A stretch of DNA of 64,000 nucleotides from Ruminiclostridium papyrosolvens DSM 2782 (GCF_029318685.1 NZ_CP119677.1:124001-188000), one strand, 5' to 3'. Positions 26,747 through 37,757 are shown, numbered from the stretch's first letter. Translations and numbers: made by a program. The notes: generated by a model from the sequence alone, not told the origin.

Positions 26747-28834
26747 GTGTCTGATACAACCATAAATACTGAAATATACGATGCAAATGGATATAACTGC
26801 TGGCTTGGATATCATTTACTTGAAAACAGTCCCTTAAAGGAAGAGTATTCCAAGTGGGCATCCAATATAGTTGCTTCACAAGAAGATATAGGCACGGCAT
26901 TAAGTGAGCTTAAAAGGGGATTTAAAGAAATACTCGGAGTCAATGCATCTGTATCATCACGTGGGGCGGAACAAAGCTCTTATATCGCTCTGGGAGTACT
27001 TGGAAGAGGAAAAGAAATAGACTCCTATGTAAAATATGATGAGGTAGTTAAAATCGGCAGTGAAGGCTATATAATCAAATCAACCAAAACAAACAATGGC
27101 GAGGAAATAGTTGTAGCCGGGACTACCATAAAAGGATTGCTTTACGGGGTTTTTGGACTGTTGAGACTCCTGCAGACTGAGACTGTGATTGAAGGAATAT
27201 TAAAAATTGAAAACCCTGTAAATATGCTTCGAATTATAAACCATTGGGACAATATAGATGGAAGCATAGAAAGGGGTTACGCAGGTAAATCCATTTTCTT
27301 TGAAAATAATAAAATAACTCAAGACCTTGGTAGAATTAGAGACTATGCAAGACTTCTGTGCTCTGTGGGGATAAACAGTATTGTTATAAATAATGTTAAC
27401 GTCCACAAGTATGAGAGTATGCTTATAACAGACAGATATCTTAAGGACGTTGCAAAGCTGGCTTTAATATTTGGGGAGTATGGAATAAAGCTGTATCTGA
27501 GCGTTAATTTTGCAAGTACTATTGAAATAGGAGGACTTACTACTGCGGATCCTTTGGATGCAGAGGTAAGTAAGTGGTGGGAGGAAAAGGCAGAAGAGAT
27601 ATATTCAGTTATACCTGACTTTGGAGGCTTTTTGATTAAAGCTGATTCCGAATTTAGGCCGGGGCCTTTTACCTATGGGCGTACTCATGCTGACGGTGCG
27701 AACATGCTTGCCGAAGCCTTAGAACCATATGGCGGTCTGGTTATATGGAGATGCTTTGTTTATAATTGTATGCAGGATTGGCGTGATCTTACGACCGACA
27801 GAGCACGGGCTGCCTATGACAACTTTATGCCTCTGGATGGTTTGTTTAAGGATAATGTGTTGCTCCAGATAAAAAATGGGCCTATGGATTTTCAGGTACG
27901 TGAGCCTGTATCACCTCTATTCGGTGGATTGCAAAAAACAAATCAGTTGTTGGAGCTTCAGGTAACTCAGGAGTACACAGGACAGCAGAAACATTTATGC
28001 TATCTGGTGCCAATGTGGAAGGAGATACTTGATTTTGATACAATGGCACAAGGTAAGGACACAAGTGTAAAAAAAATTATCACAGGGTCAGTATTTAATA
28101 ATAAATTAGGCGGTATGGCAGCGGTAACCAATATTGGAAGTGACTTGAATTGGACGGGTCATCAGATGGCCCAATCAAATACTTACGGATATGCACGGTT
28201 ATGCTGGAATCCGGATTTGTCGGCAGAGCAGATTACTGATGAATGGGTACGAATGACTTATTCAAACAATGAAAAGGTTGTAAGTACAGTAAAAGAAATG
28301 CTGATGGGTTCATGGAGAACCTATGAAAATTATACCTCACCTCTGGGTATTGGATGGATGGTTAACCCCAATCATCATTACGGACCTAACGTAGACGGGT
28401 ACGAATACGACAAGTGGGGAACATATCACAGGGCAGACCATAAGGGAATAGGCGTTGACAGGACAGTCAGAAACGGAACGGGATATGCAGGACAGTATCA
28501 TAAGGATGTAGCCGAGATTTATGAGAATTTGGAGAAGTGTCCTGAAGAACTGCTGCTGTTTTTCCACCACGTACCATATGACTACAGACTAAAGTCAGGT
28601 GAAACATTACTTCAGTATATCTACAATACTCATTTTAAAGGTGCTGTAGAGGTAGAAGAATTGATTAGCAAATGGAAGAGCCTGAAAGGCTTGGTGGGCG
28701 AAGAAATATTCCGCCACGTATTGGAAAGACTTGAGGGACAACTTGAGCATTCCAAAGAGTGGAGAGATGTTATAAACACCTATTTCTACCGTAAAACAGG
28801 AATACCTGACGAAGCAGGCAGGAAAATATATTAA
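26747..28834 (+). CDS. GH67 alpha-glucuronidase
   Basis: Removes 4-O-methylglucuronic or glucuronic acid from the non-reducing end of aldouronic acids derived from xylan. 695 residues. It has an N-terminal alpha/beta domain (to about 150), a barrel with [14 protein letters not shown] (catalytic acid Glu region) and [16 protein letters not shown], then [20 protein letters not shown] carrying the base pair, and a helical C-terminal domain. There is no signal peptide, so it is cytoplasmic. The likely start is GTG 26747, eight bases after GGGGGT; an ATG at 26732 overlaps uxuA. Its glucuronate product would still need isomerisation before UxuB. Confidence 0.94.
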   Translation: MSDTTINTEIYDANGYNCWLGYHLLENSPLKEEYSKWASNIVASQEDIGTALSELKRGFKEILGVNASVSSRGAEQSSYIALGVLGRGKEIDSYVKYDEVVKIGSEGYIIKSTKTNNGEEIVVAGTTIKGLLYGVFGLLRLLQTETVIEGILKIENPVNMLRIINHWDNIDGSIERGYAGKSIFFENNKITQDLGRIRDYARLLCSVGINSIVINNVNVHKYESMLITDRYLKDVAKLALIFGEYGIKLYLSVNFASTIEIGGLTTADPLDAEVSKWWEEKAEEIYSVIPDFGGFLIKADSEFRPGPFTYGRTHADGANMLAEALEPYGGLVIWRCFVYNCMQDWRDLTTDRARAAYDNFMPLDGLFKDNVLLQIKNGPMDFQVREPVSPLFGGLQKTNQLLELQVTQEYTGQQKHLCYLVPMWKEILDFDTMAQGKDTSVKKIITGSVFNNKLGGMAAVTNIGSDLNWTGHQMAQSNTYGYARLCWNPDLSAEQITDEWVRMTYSNNEKVVSTVKEMLMGSWRTYENYTSPLGIGWMVNPNHHYGPNVDGYEYDKWGTYHRADHKGIGVDRTVRNGTGYAGQYHKDVAEIYENLEKCPEELLLFFHHVPYDYRLKSGETLLQYIYNTHFKGAVEVEELISKWKSLKGLVGEEIFRHVLERLEGQLEHSKEWRDVINTYFYRKTGIPDEAGRKIY

Positions 28835-28844
28835 AACATACTAC

Positions 28845-28885
28845 AAAAACAAAAACAGGCGGGTTAACCGCCTGTTTTTGTTTTT
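28845..28885. terminator. Bidirectional terminator between GH67 and araC
   Basis: AAAAACAGGCGG pairs with CCGCCTGTTTTT around GTTAA, with A-rich and T-rich flanks on both sides, so it works in both directions for two convergent genes. Confidence 0.93.
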
Positions 28886-28901
28886 ATCACTTATATCGCA
28901 A

Positions 28902-31187
28902 TTAATTTGCCTTTATACTTCTGTACTCTCCGGGGTTAATACCTACATATTTCTTAAAGAACCTGTTGAAGCTCTGCTTATTGTTATATCCCAGACTAAG
29001 TGCAATATCATTAATATTCATGTTTGTTTGCCGCAGTAGCCGCTGTGCTTCTTCAATTCTCATGTTATTAATATAGTTAACAATATTCTCACCTGTCTCA
29101 TCATTAAATATTTTTCTTACGTGGGAGTAGCTAAGACCCACATGTTCCGCAAGAGTATTAATTGCAATATCTTTTTTGTAATTCTCATGAATATAGTCCA
29201 AAATTTTCATAATATGAGTTTTACCTTCAACTTTGAACTTTTCATTATACTCGATGATCTGCAAATAAATATTTGAAAGGAACAAACTCGCTTCGTCCAG
29301 AGTTTCAATTTCTGCAAGCTTACTGTATACATTAAAGTCATTTCCAAAAACCTTGCTGACACTGATGTTTAAATCAAGCAAATACTTAATGGTGTTTCCG
29401 AGTAACTGGTTCAGTATAAGCATAACATTATCATAGCTGATGTTTTTGTTTTGCTTAATTTCATCAAAGAAACAGGTTAGAGAAATCAAGAGTGAGTCTT
29501 TTGAGCCAATATCAATGTTGTTGAATATCTGTTTTTCTATGTTAAAAGGATAGAAATACTTGTTGGCGTCAGAAATCTCTTCCTTTTGGTATACAAAAGC
29601 TTCGTGTCCCCGGATAAATCTTTGTTTTATGAGATTCTGCGCTTCATTATACGAATTCCTTATATTCAGAATGTCATGGTAAATACCCCCGAGACAAACG
29701 GATATGGTTGTTTCTATTACTTTTGCCGCTTCCTTCTGAACAATGGAGAAAGCATTTTTCAGTACGGAAGTAACCGTTATTAAGTCCTCATCGTGGAAAT
29801 TTATAATAAGAACTACCTTGTCTCCATCTAAAACAACACCTGAGCACATGTATGTTTCACCTACCTTTTCTTCCGACAGGTTCAGTATTACTGATTTAAG
29901 ATAATACTGATGCTCATACGAGAAGTTCGATGCGAAATCAGTGTATTTATCAATATATATCACACAGCACAAGATGTTCTTCAAGGGGAAAAGATGCATT
30001 TCGTCTTCTGTGATTGAGGGTTTTCCCCTTAAAAGGCTAAGTAAATAATTTTCACGGAGATTTTTATGATCCTTTTCAATGGTGCGGAACAGCTGATCTT
30101 CTTGCTTTATCATAGCATCAAAGGTTTTAGACAAAAGAGTAAACTCATTTCCGTTTCCTATAATGTCGATACCTTTTCTGGACTTGATTTCCTGTACCAG
30201 TTTCTTTACAGGATTGAACAATCTGCGTGAAATTACATAGGACAGAAGTACAAAAAGCACCAGCAAGAAAATTGTTATATAAATTATTGACATTTTCAGT
30301 GAATTTACCTTGGTAGTCAGGGTATTCAGTGAAAAAACACCTACAAATGTCCAGTTTTGAGCTCCGGTTTTAAGATATGTAATAAGAAATCTTTTGCCGT
30401 TTATGCTTTCTATAAAATGTCCTCTGTCAACGCTGCTGTTTAGAACCTTTGAAATATATGAAACCTTTGACAAGTTCTTATTAAGAATGGTTTTATCAAC
30501 AGAGGATATAACTTCACCCTTTGAATTTATAACGCTTATAAAATCTCCAACGTCGTAATTATTACTGTTAATAAGATTGCTTAGCCTGCTTTCGTACACA
30601 TTTATGGTAATAGACCCCTTAAGATTAGTAGTATAGGTTAAAGGGAATATATACGATATAACCGAGCTGCTGCCATTGGCATCGGATGGTCTTGGGTTTG
30701 TCCAGGATAACGGATCTCCCCGCTCTTTGCTTTTTATATAGGATTTAAGCCAGGTATCATCGGGAAAGTTATCCTTGGGATACACGCCACTGTTTGTTGC
30801 TATATAGTTTGAATTATCTAAGTACAAGTACACCGAAGAGTAGGCGTTATTGGTTCTGACAATGTCGGATAACTTTGATACAAACTGATACAGCATTAAA
30901 TTGTTATCGCTGTCCTTAATGGCTTCATTTATATCATCCATGCCATACAATTTGTTAAGAGTTTCATCCAAAGACAGGTGAAGGCTCTCATTATTAATAG
31001 TCTGAGTCAGAAGATCGGTAACGCTTCTTGCGGAATCAAGCTTACCAAGACCGGAACGGCCTATTTCATCTTCAGAGTACTTCATTATCCCATAATTGAA
31101 AATAAAGGTAATTGTAATAAGAGGTATAATTATAAAAAGAGAAAGCACAATCATTAATTTCACAATTATTGAATAATTTTTCATCAT
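28902..31187 (-). CDS. Membrane-anchored AraC-family regulator with extracellular sensor
   Basis: A 761-residue one-component regulator. TM1 is at about residues 9-30, an extracellular Cache-like domain follows to about 290, TM2 is at about 295-320, then a HAMP-like linker, an intracellular region of unknown fold and a C-terminal AraC DNA-binding domain (about 655-760; INTLAEHVGLSYSHVRKIF and MNINDIALSLGYNNKQSFNRFFKKYVGINPGEYR). Such proteins sense sugars outside and switch nearby transport and hydrolase genes. It is divergent from the first ABC operon with a 410-base shared upstream region, the natural candidate target. The start could also be the second Met (31184). Confidence 0.9.
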   Translation of the reverse strand: MMKNYSIIVKLMIVLSLFIIIPLITITFIFNYGIMKYSEDEIGRSGLGKLDSARSVTDLLTQTINNESLHLSLDETLNKLYGMDDINEAIKDSDNNLMLYQFVSKLSDIVRTNNAYSSVYLYLDNSNYIATNSGVYPKDNFPDDTWLKSYIKSKERGDPLSWTNPRPSDANGSSSVISYIFPLTYTTNLKGSITINVYESRLSNLINSNNYDVGDFISVINSKGEVISSVDKTILNKNLSKVSYISKVLNSSVDRGHFIESINGKRFLITYLKTGAQNWTFVGVFSLNTLTTKVNSLKMSIIYITIFLLVLFVLLSYVISRRLFNPVKKLVQEIKSRKGIDIIGNGNEFTLLSKTFDAMIKQEDQLFRTIEKDHKNLRENYLLSLLRGKPSITEDEMHLFPLKNILCCVIYIDKYTDFASNFSYEHQYYLKSVILNLSEEKVGETYMCSGVVLDGDKVVLIINFHDEDLITVTSVLKNAFSIVQKEAAKVIETTISVCLGGIYHDILNIRNSYNEAQNLIKQRFIRGHEAFVYQKEEISDANKYFYPFNIEKQIFNNIDIGSKDSLLISLTCFFDEIKQNKNISYDNVMLILNQLLGNTIKYLLDLNISVSKVFGNDFNVYSKLAEIETLDEASLFLSNIYLQIIEYNEKFKVEGKTHIMKILDYIHENYKKDIAINTLAEHVGLSYSHVRKIFNDETGENIVNYINNMRIEEAQRLLRQTNMNINDIALSLGYNNKQSFNRFFKKYVGINPGEYRSIKAN

Positions 31188-31488
31188 TAATGCACCCCGT
31201 CGTGTTTTATGTCTTAAAATATCACAGTCACTATTATATATTAATATTTAATTCATACCTATAAATTAATATAAAAATTTAATGGAAAAATCAAGCTAAA
31301 ATAGTTATATTCCCGGCAAAAAATTAAATGTTATCCTCTTTAATTAATCCGGTATAGGGCTAATATTTAATATTAATTATATGAATCAAAATTGATTATT
31401 GTACAACCAATTCTGGTCCTTTGTAGTCCTTTTGCCCCTAAACGAAGAGAAAATGATTAAAATTGAAATACAATAAAAATTGTCATTC

Positions 31489-31516
31489 TTGAACTCAAAT
31501 TTTCTGGTGATAAAAT
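31489..31516 (+). promoter_or_regulatory. Extended -10 promoter of ABC importer 1
   Basis: TTGAAC at 31489-31494, 16-base spacer, TGA-TAAAAT ending 31516. It lies in the 410-base gap (31188-31597) between the divergent regulator and the transporter. The rest of the gap is AT-rich; a GTACAACCAATTCTGG stretch near 31401 could hold a regulator site, but I see no clear repeat. Confidence 0.5.
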
Positions 31517-31597
31517 AATGGCATCAGCAGATCGAGCCAAAGCTTTTATCTATCACAATAGATTCCAAAAATATAAACCAGGGGGGTTGCTGTTTGC

Positions 31598-32554
31598 ATG
31601 GGGAAAACTAATACTGCTGTTTCAAAAGCATTGCCAAATAAACTTCCTAAAAAGGGGTTTGGCCATTACTTAAAAAGAGATATATATCTTTATTTATTAC
31701 TGGTGCTTCCGGTAGCGTACTTTATAATATTCAAGTATGTACCGATGTATGGCATCGTTATAGCCTTTAAAGAATACAACATATTTCAGGGTGTGTTTGC
31801 CAGCCCTTGGATAGGTTGGGATGCCTTCAGGGAAGTATTTAAATCCGATGATTTTTACAGGGCACTTCAAAATACATTTCTGCTTAATGGATTTGATATG
31901 ATATTCGGATTCCCGGCGCCAATTATTCTAGCAATTATTATTAATGAAGTCAGATCTGTAAGATATAAAAGAATTTCTCAGACAATGCTCTATCTTCCGC
32001 ACTTCCTGTCATGGGTTATTATCGGAGGAATAGCACTCCAGATATTCGCACCAAATTTCGGAATGATTGATACAATCATCAAATCAATGGGATTTAAAAC
32101 AATACCTTTCTTAACTGAAAAGTGGCATTGGCTGGCAACGTACACAGGCATCGGAATATGGCAGAGTGCAGGATGGGGTATGATTATTTACCTGGCAGCT
32201 ATAACCGGAATACCTGCAGAATTGTACGAAGCAGCAGATGTAGACGGAGCAGGAAGACTCAGAAAAATATGGTGCATAACATTGCCGGCAATTAAGCCTA
32301 CAATAATTATCCTGTTTATATTGAATATAGGTAAGATTTCAATGATAGGGTTTGACCGTCCATACATTCTCGGAAATCAGCAAGTTAAAGACTTTTCAGA
32401 TGTTATCAGTACGTATGTATACAGAGTAGGCTTACAGTCCTCCAGATATAACATAGCTACTGCTGTGGGATTATTCCAGTCGATTGTAGGGTTGGTATTC
32501 TTGTCGGTAACTAACTGGTTAGCAAATAAGAGTGGCGAGCAGGGCATTTGGTAG
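31598..32554 (+). CDS. CUT1 sugar ABC permease, LplB/YteP type (importer 1)
   Basis: Integral membrane component of an oligosaccharide importer, 318 residues with six predicted helices. The N-terminal segment YLYLLLVLPVAYFIIFKYVPMYGIVIAFKEYN is typical of the YteP/LplB group, and the EAA loop reads YEAADVDGAGRLRKIWCITLPAIKP. GGGGGGT precedes the ATG. It is followed by a second permease and a lipoprotein, in the order permease-permease-binding protein. No ATPase gene is present, so a shared MsmK/MsmX-type ATPase elsewhere is expected. Confidence 0.93.
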   Translation: MGKTNTAVSKALPNKLPKKGFGHYLKRDIYLYLLLVLPVAYFIIFKYVPMYGIVIAFKEYNIFQGVFASPWIGWDAFREVFKSDDFYRALQNTFLLNGFDMIFGFPAPIILAIIINEVRSVRYKRISQTMLYLPHFLSWVIIGGIALQIFAPNFGMIDTIIKSMGFKTIPFLTEKWHWLATYTGIGIWQSAGWGMIIYLAAITGIPAELYEAADVDGAGRLRKIWCITLPAIKPTIIILFILNIGKISMIGFDRPYILGNQQVKDFSDVISTYVYRVGLQSSRYNIATAVGLFQSIVGLVFLSVTNWLANKSGEQGIW

Positions 32555-32573
32555 AAGAAAGGTGGTATTGAAA

Positions 32574-33446
32574 ATGGTTTATAAAACCAGTGATAAGGTT
32601 TTTAATATTTTTATAAATGTAATAACTTTTATTTGTGTAGTACTATGTTTATTTCCTGTATTAAATGTTGTCGCTGTTTCATTGAGTTCTAACTCGGCAA
32701 TACTGGCATCAAAGGTGTTTGTTTGGCCTGTTAATATAAACTTTGAATCGTATAAGGCTATATTGAAGGATTCAACAATGATTTGGTCACTTGTGTATAC
32801 CATTATTATTACTGTTGTTTACACTGTAATCGGTATGTTCCTGACAATTTGTGCAGCATATCCTCTCACTAAGCAGAGGCTTAAAGGAAGAAATGCCATA
32901 ATGCTTATGATTATATTTACCATGTATTTCAGCGGAGGACTTATACCGGACTATATGTTGGTAAAGAATTTGCACATGCTTGACAGCTCATGGAGTTTGA
33001 TATTGCCCGGAGTATTAAGTGCATTTAACCTTATAGTATTAAAAACATTTTTCACCTCTTTGCCTGAGAGTCTTGAAGAATCGGCAATACTTGACGGCTG
33101 CAACGATATAGGTGTTCTTTTCAAAATCGTACTTCCGCTGTCAAAGCCTGTACTTGCTACATTGAGTTTGTTCTATGCAGTTGGAAAGTGGAATAGCTTC
33201 ATGGACGCTCTCTTTTATATTACAGATTCAAAACTATATCCATTGCAGTTAAAGCTATATCAGATAATTGTTAACAGCCAGACTGTAGATGCATCCATAG
33301 GAGACGGAAATATGTCACAGAACCTCCTGCCGGAAAGTCTTAAAGCAGCCTGTGTAGTATTTGCAACCTTACCAATAGTTCTTGTATATCCAAAGCTTCA
33401 AAAATACTTTGTCAGCGGTATAATGATAGGTGCTGTCAAGGGCTGA
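32574..33446 (+). CDS. CUT1 sugar ABC permease, YtcP type (importer 1)
   Basis: Second permease, 290 residues, six predicted helices, EAA loop LEESAILDGCNDIGVLFKIVLPLSKP. The C-terminus GIMIGAVKG is typical for the YtcP/YesQ group. The start is ATG 32574 after AAAGGTGG, 19 bases downstream of the first permease; in-frame codons from 32532 overlap the previous gene. It partners with the preceding permease in one transmembrane channel. Confidence 0.93.
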   Translation: MVYKTSDKVFNIFINVITFICVVLCLFPVLNVVAVSLSSNSAILASKVFVWPVNINFESYKAILKDSTMIWSLVYTIIITVVYTVIGMFLTICAAYPLTKQRLKGRNAIMLMIIFTMYFSGGLIPDYMLVKNLHMLDSSWSLILPGVLSAFNLIVLKTFFTSLPESLEESAILDGCNDIGVLFKIVLPLSKPVLATLSLFYAVGKWNSFMDALFYITDSKLYPLQLKLYQIIVNSQTVDASIGDGNMSQNLLPESLKAACVVFATLPIVLVYPKLQKYFVSGIMIGAVKG

Positions 33447-33507
33447 TATAAAATCTTCGGATAATCTGGAGATTTATATATAAAATAAAGTAATGGAGGA
33501 GATATTA

Positions 33508-35100
33508 ATGAAAAAACTAAGTACCAGAATTGCAAGCTTGGCACTGTTGACATCTATGAGCATTACTCTATTTGCAGGCTGTGGCTCAAATGGCGGAACA
33601 GACGCAGATAGTTCAAAGAGTTCTTCATCATCCAATTCAGCAAAATCAGGTCCTGCAGTAGAATTAACAGTAGAAGTTTTTGACAGAGCTACACCTGGAT
33701 ATAAGGCAGATGATAATTTCCAGACAAAATGGATACAAGAGAACTTTGGTAAGCCCAACAACATTAATGTAAAGTTCGTGCCCGTTTTAAGACAGCAGGA
33801 AGTAGAAAAGCTGAACGTTCTTATGGCATCAAACCAAGCTCCGGATATCAGCTTTACTTACAATGATGGAATTATATACAATTATGTTAAGAGTGGCGGA
33901 CTTACAGATATAGGAGATCTTTTAAAGAAGAATGCTCCAAATCTTACATCATACCTTGGAGAAACCCTTCTTAACTATGGTAAATTTGATGGAAAGCAGC
34001 TTGCTGTTCCTGCAAAGAGAGTTATAGAAGGTTGTTTTGCATCATATATACGTAAAGATTGGCTGGACGCAGTGGGAATGTCCGTTCCTACTACTACAGA
34101 TGAGTGGTATAAGGTAATGAAGGCATTTAAGGAAAAGGATCCGGGAAAACTCGGTGACAAGAACTATCCTTTCAGCACATTTGTAGATCCAAACAACATT
34201 AACTGGACTACATCAATGTTATTGGAATCCTTTAAGAAACCAATTTCAGAAGAACAAAGAATGACATTGCCAAACTGGGTAATTCCGGGATTCAAGGATG
34301 GTATGAAGTTCCTGAACAAATTATACAACGAAGGTATAATTAATCCTCAGTTTGCACTTGATAAAGATGGCAAGCAATATGAAAAAGATGTATCACAGGG
34401 AAGAATCGGATTCATGATACATAATTATGACTTCCCGCTTAGAGTTACTCCGGGATTATTATCCGAGCTGAAAAAGCAGGTTCCCGGGGCAGATATGGTT
34501 CCATGTGATCCTTTCACAAACTCAGAAGGCAAACATCCAAAAATGAAGTATAACCCTAACGGTTTGTATTTAATAGTTCCTAAGGCAAGTGAACATGCAG
34601 AAGCGGCTATTAAGTATCTTGAATGGCAGTCAAAACCTGAAGTAATTAAGTTCCTTCAAAATGGTGTTAAGGGTGACCAATACACAGACGAAGTTGATGG
34701 TATCCCAGCTAATTTCATACAGAATGATCAGCTTCCTGATGCCAAGAAAGCAAACTACACTGACTTGTCATTAATAGTTAACGGTAAAGAATTCGGAGAT
34801 CCTGCAAAGAACATACAAGCTGCTTCTTTCGGATATCCCGGATTTGAAGATACATTCAAAAAGGCATATGAAATTTCACTTACAGATGCGAATTATATTC
34901 CTCATTTTGATACTGTTATACAATCACAGGCAAAATATCAGAAGGCTCTTACTGATAAGGAATCAGAAATATTTGTTAAGAGTATTACATGTAAGGTTGC
35001 TGATTTCGATAAGACTTACGACAAACTCGTTAGCGAGTACATGAAGTCAGGCGGACAGGAAATCGTTGATGAGAAATTAGCTGCTTTAAAAAAGAAGTAA
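33508..35100 (+). CDS. Sugar-binding lipoprotein (importer 1)
   Basis: Extracellular substrate-binding protein of family 1 (LipO/YtcQ-like), 530 residues. Lipoprotein signal MKKLSTRIASLALLTSMSITLFAGC with the acylated Cys at residue 25, then a Ser/Ala/Asn-rich linker and two-lobed binding domains. ATG 33508 follows ATGGAGGAG. Given adjacent GH67 and GH10 genes, xylo-oligosaccharides or aldouronic acids are likely ligands; that is inferred from context only. A terminator follows. Confidence 0.92.
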   Translation: MKKLSTRIASLALLTSMSITLFAGCGSNGGTDADSSKSSSSSNSAKSGPAVELTVEVFDRATPGYKADDNFQTKWIQENFGKPNNINVKFVPVLRQQEVEKLNVLMASNQAPDISFTYNDGIIYNYVKSGGLTDIGDLLKKNAPNLTSYLGETLLNYGKFDGKQLAVPAKRVIEGCFASYIRKDWLDAVGMSVPTTTDEWYKVMKAFKEKDPGKLGDKNYPFSTFVDPNNINWTTSMLLESFKKPISEEQRMTLPNWVIPGFKDGMKFLNKLYNEGIINPQFALDKDGKQYEKDVSQGRIGFMIHNYDFPLRVTPGLLSELKKQVPGADMVPCDPFTNSEGKHPKMKYNPNGLYLIVPKASEHAEAAIKYLEWQSKPEVIKFLQNGVKGDQYTDEVDGIPANFIQNDQLPDAKKANYTDLSLIVNGKEFGDPAKNIQAASFGYPGFEDTFKKAYEISLTDANYIPHFDTVIQSQAKYQKALTDKESEIFVKSITCKVADFDKTYDKLVSEYMKSGGQEIVDEKLAALKKK

Positions 35101-35126
35101 AAAATTAAATGCAGTTCAGGCTTATC

Positions 35127-35160
35127 AAAACCCACTTGGACTTGTTCCAAGTGGGTTTTA
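35127..35160 (+). terminator. Terminator after importer 1
   Basis: AAAACCCACTTGGA at 35127-35140 pairs with TCCAAGTGGGTTTTA at 35146-35160 around a CTTGT loop. Confidence 0.9.
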
Positions 35161-35189
35161 TACTGCCATAAATACTTTAATTATAGTGG

Positions 35190-35217
35190 TTGCAACAATG
35201 AAAACATATGCTATGAT
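35190..35217 (+). promoter_or_regulatory. Promoter of the deacetylase gene
   Basis: TTGCAA at 35190-35195, 16-base spacer, TATGAT at 35212-35217 preceded by TGC (extended -10). It starts a new unit after the importer 1 terminator. Confidence 0.5.
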
Positions 35218-35309
35218 AAGAGGGTGCATTGTAATAACACTTGTCGAATAAAACCGATTGGCTTTTTGCCTATTGTGTTGTAAAATGGAAGAAAAGGGCG
35301 ATTAATGAC

Positions 35310-36110
35310 ATGAGATATGAATTTTACTATCCTCAAGGCAAGAAAAAGGCGTTAACATTTAGCTACGATGATTGTCAGATACATGACCGACGACTTGTTG
35401 AAATATTCAACAAGTACAATATGAAAGGAACTTTTCATATTAATTCAGGAATCTTGGGAAGTGAAGGCTTTATCACAAAAGAAGAGCTTGGAAGTCTGTA
35501 TAAAGGGCACGAAGTATCCTGTCACAGTGTAACTCATCCTTATCTCACAAAGTTACCTAAGGAACAGCTTGTGGAAGAGGTAAGGGAAGACAAACGTTGG
35601 CTCGAAAAACAAGTAGGTTATCCTGTCAGAGGTATGTCATATCCCTTTGGAGCATATGATTCCAATGTAATAAATGCTCTGGAGGTATTAGGTATTGAAT
35701 ACTCACGTACGGTTAATTCAACCGGCGGTTTTTCCATGCCATCAAATTTTTTGGAATGGAATCCTACATGTCATCATAATAGTGATATAAAGGATAAGCT
35801 TGTGGACTTCAAAAATCCTGCACCATGGCAAAAACTTCCGTTATTCTATATATGGGGACACAGCTTTGAGTTCCACAGGGAAAATAACTGGGAGGTTATT
35901 GAGGATTTCTGTAAGGCGGCTGCTGATGACCCGGAAGTATGGTATGCCACCAATATAGAAATAAAAGATTATATATGTGCTCTAAAAGGGTTGGTATTCA
36001 GTGTTGACCAAACAATAGTATATAACCCCAGCGCTGTTTCGGTATGGTTTTCAAAAGACGGAGAGAGTGCAGTTGAATTAAAAGCAGGACAAAGCCTTAT
36101 ATTCTGCTGA
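35310..36110 (+). CDS. CE4-type polysaccharide deacetylase
   Basis: A NodB-homology deacetylase of 266 residues. Motif 1 is TFSYDD at residues 16-21, motif 2 SCHSVTHPYL with the zinc histidines, motif 3 RGMSYPFGAYD; WGHSFEF follows as a later active-site histidine. There is no signal peptide from ATG 35310, so a cytoplasmic role on imported acetylated xylo-oligosaccharides is plausible. The frame is open upstream to 35241, but that part overlaps the predicted leader and looks non-coding. The short C-terminal beta-rich tail is unassigned. Peptidoglycan or chitin substrates are alternatives. Confidence 0.82.
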   Translation: MRYEFYYPQGKKKALTFSYDDCQIHDRRLVEIFNKYNMKGTFHINSGILGSEGFITKEELGSLYKGHEVSCHSVTHPYLTKLPKEQLVEEVREDKRWLEKQVGYPVRGMSYPFGAYDSNVINALEVLGIEYSRTVNSTGGFSMPSNFLEWNPTCHHNSDIKDKLVDFKNPAPWQKLPLFYIWGHSFEFHRENNWEVIEDFCKAAADDPEVWYATNIEIKDYICALKGLVFSVDQTIVYNPSAVSVWFSKDGESAVELKAGQSLIFC

Positions 36111-36179
36111 AAAGTTTGAGAGGATAGTGAATTTCCCATTTAAATTGCATAAATAATTATATAAGGAAGGTTGCACTAA

Positions 36180-37757
36180 ATGTTGAAAGTACTTCTTGTA
36201 GATGATGAACCATATGTTCTTGAAGGGCTGAAAGTTATGCTGGATTGGGAAGCACATGGCTTTAGAATTTGCGGTGAAGCATCAAATGGTGAGGATGCAC
36301 TGGAAATTGTGAGAGTATGCAACCCCGATCTTATAATTACTGACATAAGCATGCCCAGAATAGATGGTCTGGAATTAATAAGGCTGTCCACTCAGAAACT
36401 CAAATCCACTGCAAAGTTTGTTATACTCAGCGGCTATGATGATTTTTCATATGCAAAACGTGCCATGCTGTACAATGCAAGCAACTACTTGCTCAAACCC
36501 TTGGATGATGTTGAACTGGATAGTGTTGTTACAAAACTGGCAGAACAAATCAGACAGGAACGGAAAAAAACAGAGAATATAAATAAACAACTTTCATTCA
36601 TTGCAAATCAGAGCATTATGAGACTGATAAACGGAGATAATAAGCCGTCTCTCATAGGCAGGGTAGGCATGCTTCTGAATATTGCAGAGGATGAGGAGCT
36701 TCGGTGTATTCTTTTTGAAATTGATTCAGCTGAGAGCTGGGCCCACGGAGAAGAAAAAATCGGACTGAATATGAATAGAATACAAGCCGGAAAGGTCATA
36801 GAAGATGCACTTGGTCCGGCTTTTCAGTTACATATTTTTGAAGATGGAAAAGGAAGAATCGGCATAATAGCCAGTGAAAAAATGCCGTTTTTCAATTCCC
36901 TTGAGGAGTTAGCTCAAGGCTTGCTTATACAATTAAACCAAATATGCGGAGACGTGGTTTACGCCTCAATAAGTGATTCTGAAAAGGGCCTATCCCTAAT
37001 AAGCAAGGCATATAGACAGGCTCTTTTTGCCATTGGCTTTAAATTTTATTCCCCTGATAAAAGCTTTATAAAATATGAAAATGTTAAGGGTTTAAATATT
37101 AATTTCGAAATGTGTACGGAAGATTATAACACATTGTTAGAGTTAATAAGATCAAACCGCGCTGATGAGATTGAACCGGTTGTAGGCAGACTTTTTGAGA
37201 ATTTTTCTCAAAACCTCAGTGCTCCTCAGATAATCATTGCATATCTTATGAGCTTCCAGATGGAGCTGGTAAAGGTTATAATGGAAATAAACGGTGATTT
37301 GCAAGAGTTTTTAACTCTTGCGTTAGAGTTTCAGAAAACGGCAGAGCACATGAATATGCCGGAACTTCGTGGAGAATTCCTGAAGCAGTGCTTGAGTGCG
37401 GCATCGCATATAAATGGTTTTAAACAGGGAAATCCTCAGTACATTGTATCTGAGGTGAAAAATTATATAAAACAAAATTACTGTAATGACATTAAGCTCA
37501 AAGAGGTAGCACGGCATTTTTACATGAATCCTGTGTATCTGGGGCAGCTATTTAAAAAGTTTTCCGGCATGCAGTTCAACGATTACCTGAATACTATACG
37601 TATAGAAGAAGCCAAAAAACTTCTTCAGAGAACGGATATGAAGGTGAGCGAGATTTCGAGTGCTGTGGGATACAATGATCCGAAATATTTTTTAAGCAAA
37701 TTTAAAGCAATTACCAATCTGCCTCCATCAGCTTTTAAAACAGGTAAAACTACTTAA
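36180..37757 (+). CDS. YesN-type response regulator 1
   Basis: Two-component response regulator, 525 residues. N-terminal receiver (about 1-120) with DDEPYVLEGLK and the phospho-acceptor Asp in LIITDISMPRIDG, a central region of about 300 residues, and a C-terminal AraC DNA-binding domain (about 425-523; LKEVARHFYMNPVYLGQLFKKFSG, MKVSEISSAVGYNDPKYF). It is followed 18 bases later by a YesM-type kinase, its probable partner. The likely targets are the flanking xylan transport genes. Confidence 0.93.
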   Translation: MLKVLLVDDEPYVLEGLKVMLDWEAHGFRICGEASNGEDALEIVRVCNPDLIITDISMPRIDGLELIRLSTQKLKSTAKFVILSGYDDFSYAKRAMLYNASNYLLKPLDDVELDSVVTKLAEQIRQERKKTENINKQLSFIANQSIMRLINGDNKPSLIGRVGMLLNIAEDEELRCILFEIDSAESWAHGEEKIGLNMNRIQAGKVIEDALGPAFQLHIFEDGKGRIGIIASEKMPFFNSLEELAQGLLIQLNQICGDVVYASISDSEKGLSLISKAYRQALFAIGFKFYSPDKSFIKYENVKGLNINFEMCTEDYNTLLELIRSNRADEIEPVVGRLFENFSQNLSAPQIIIAYLMSFQMELVKVIMEINGDLQEFLTLALEFQKTAEHMNMPELRGEFLKQCLSAASHINGFKQGNPQYIVSEVKNYIKQNYCNDIKLKEVARHFYMNPVYLGQLFKKFSGMQFNDYLNTIRIEEAKKLLQRTDMKVSEISSAVGYNDPKYFLSKFKAITNLPPSAFKTGKTT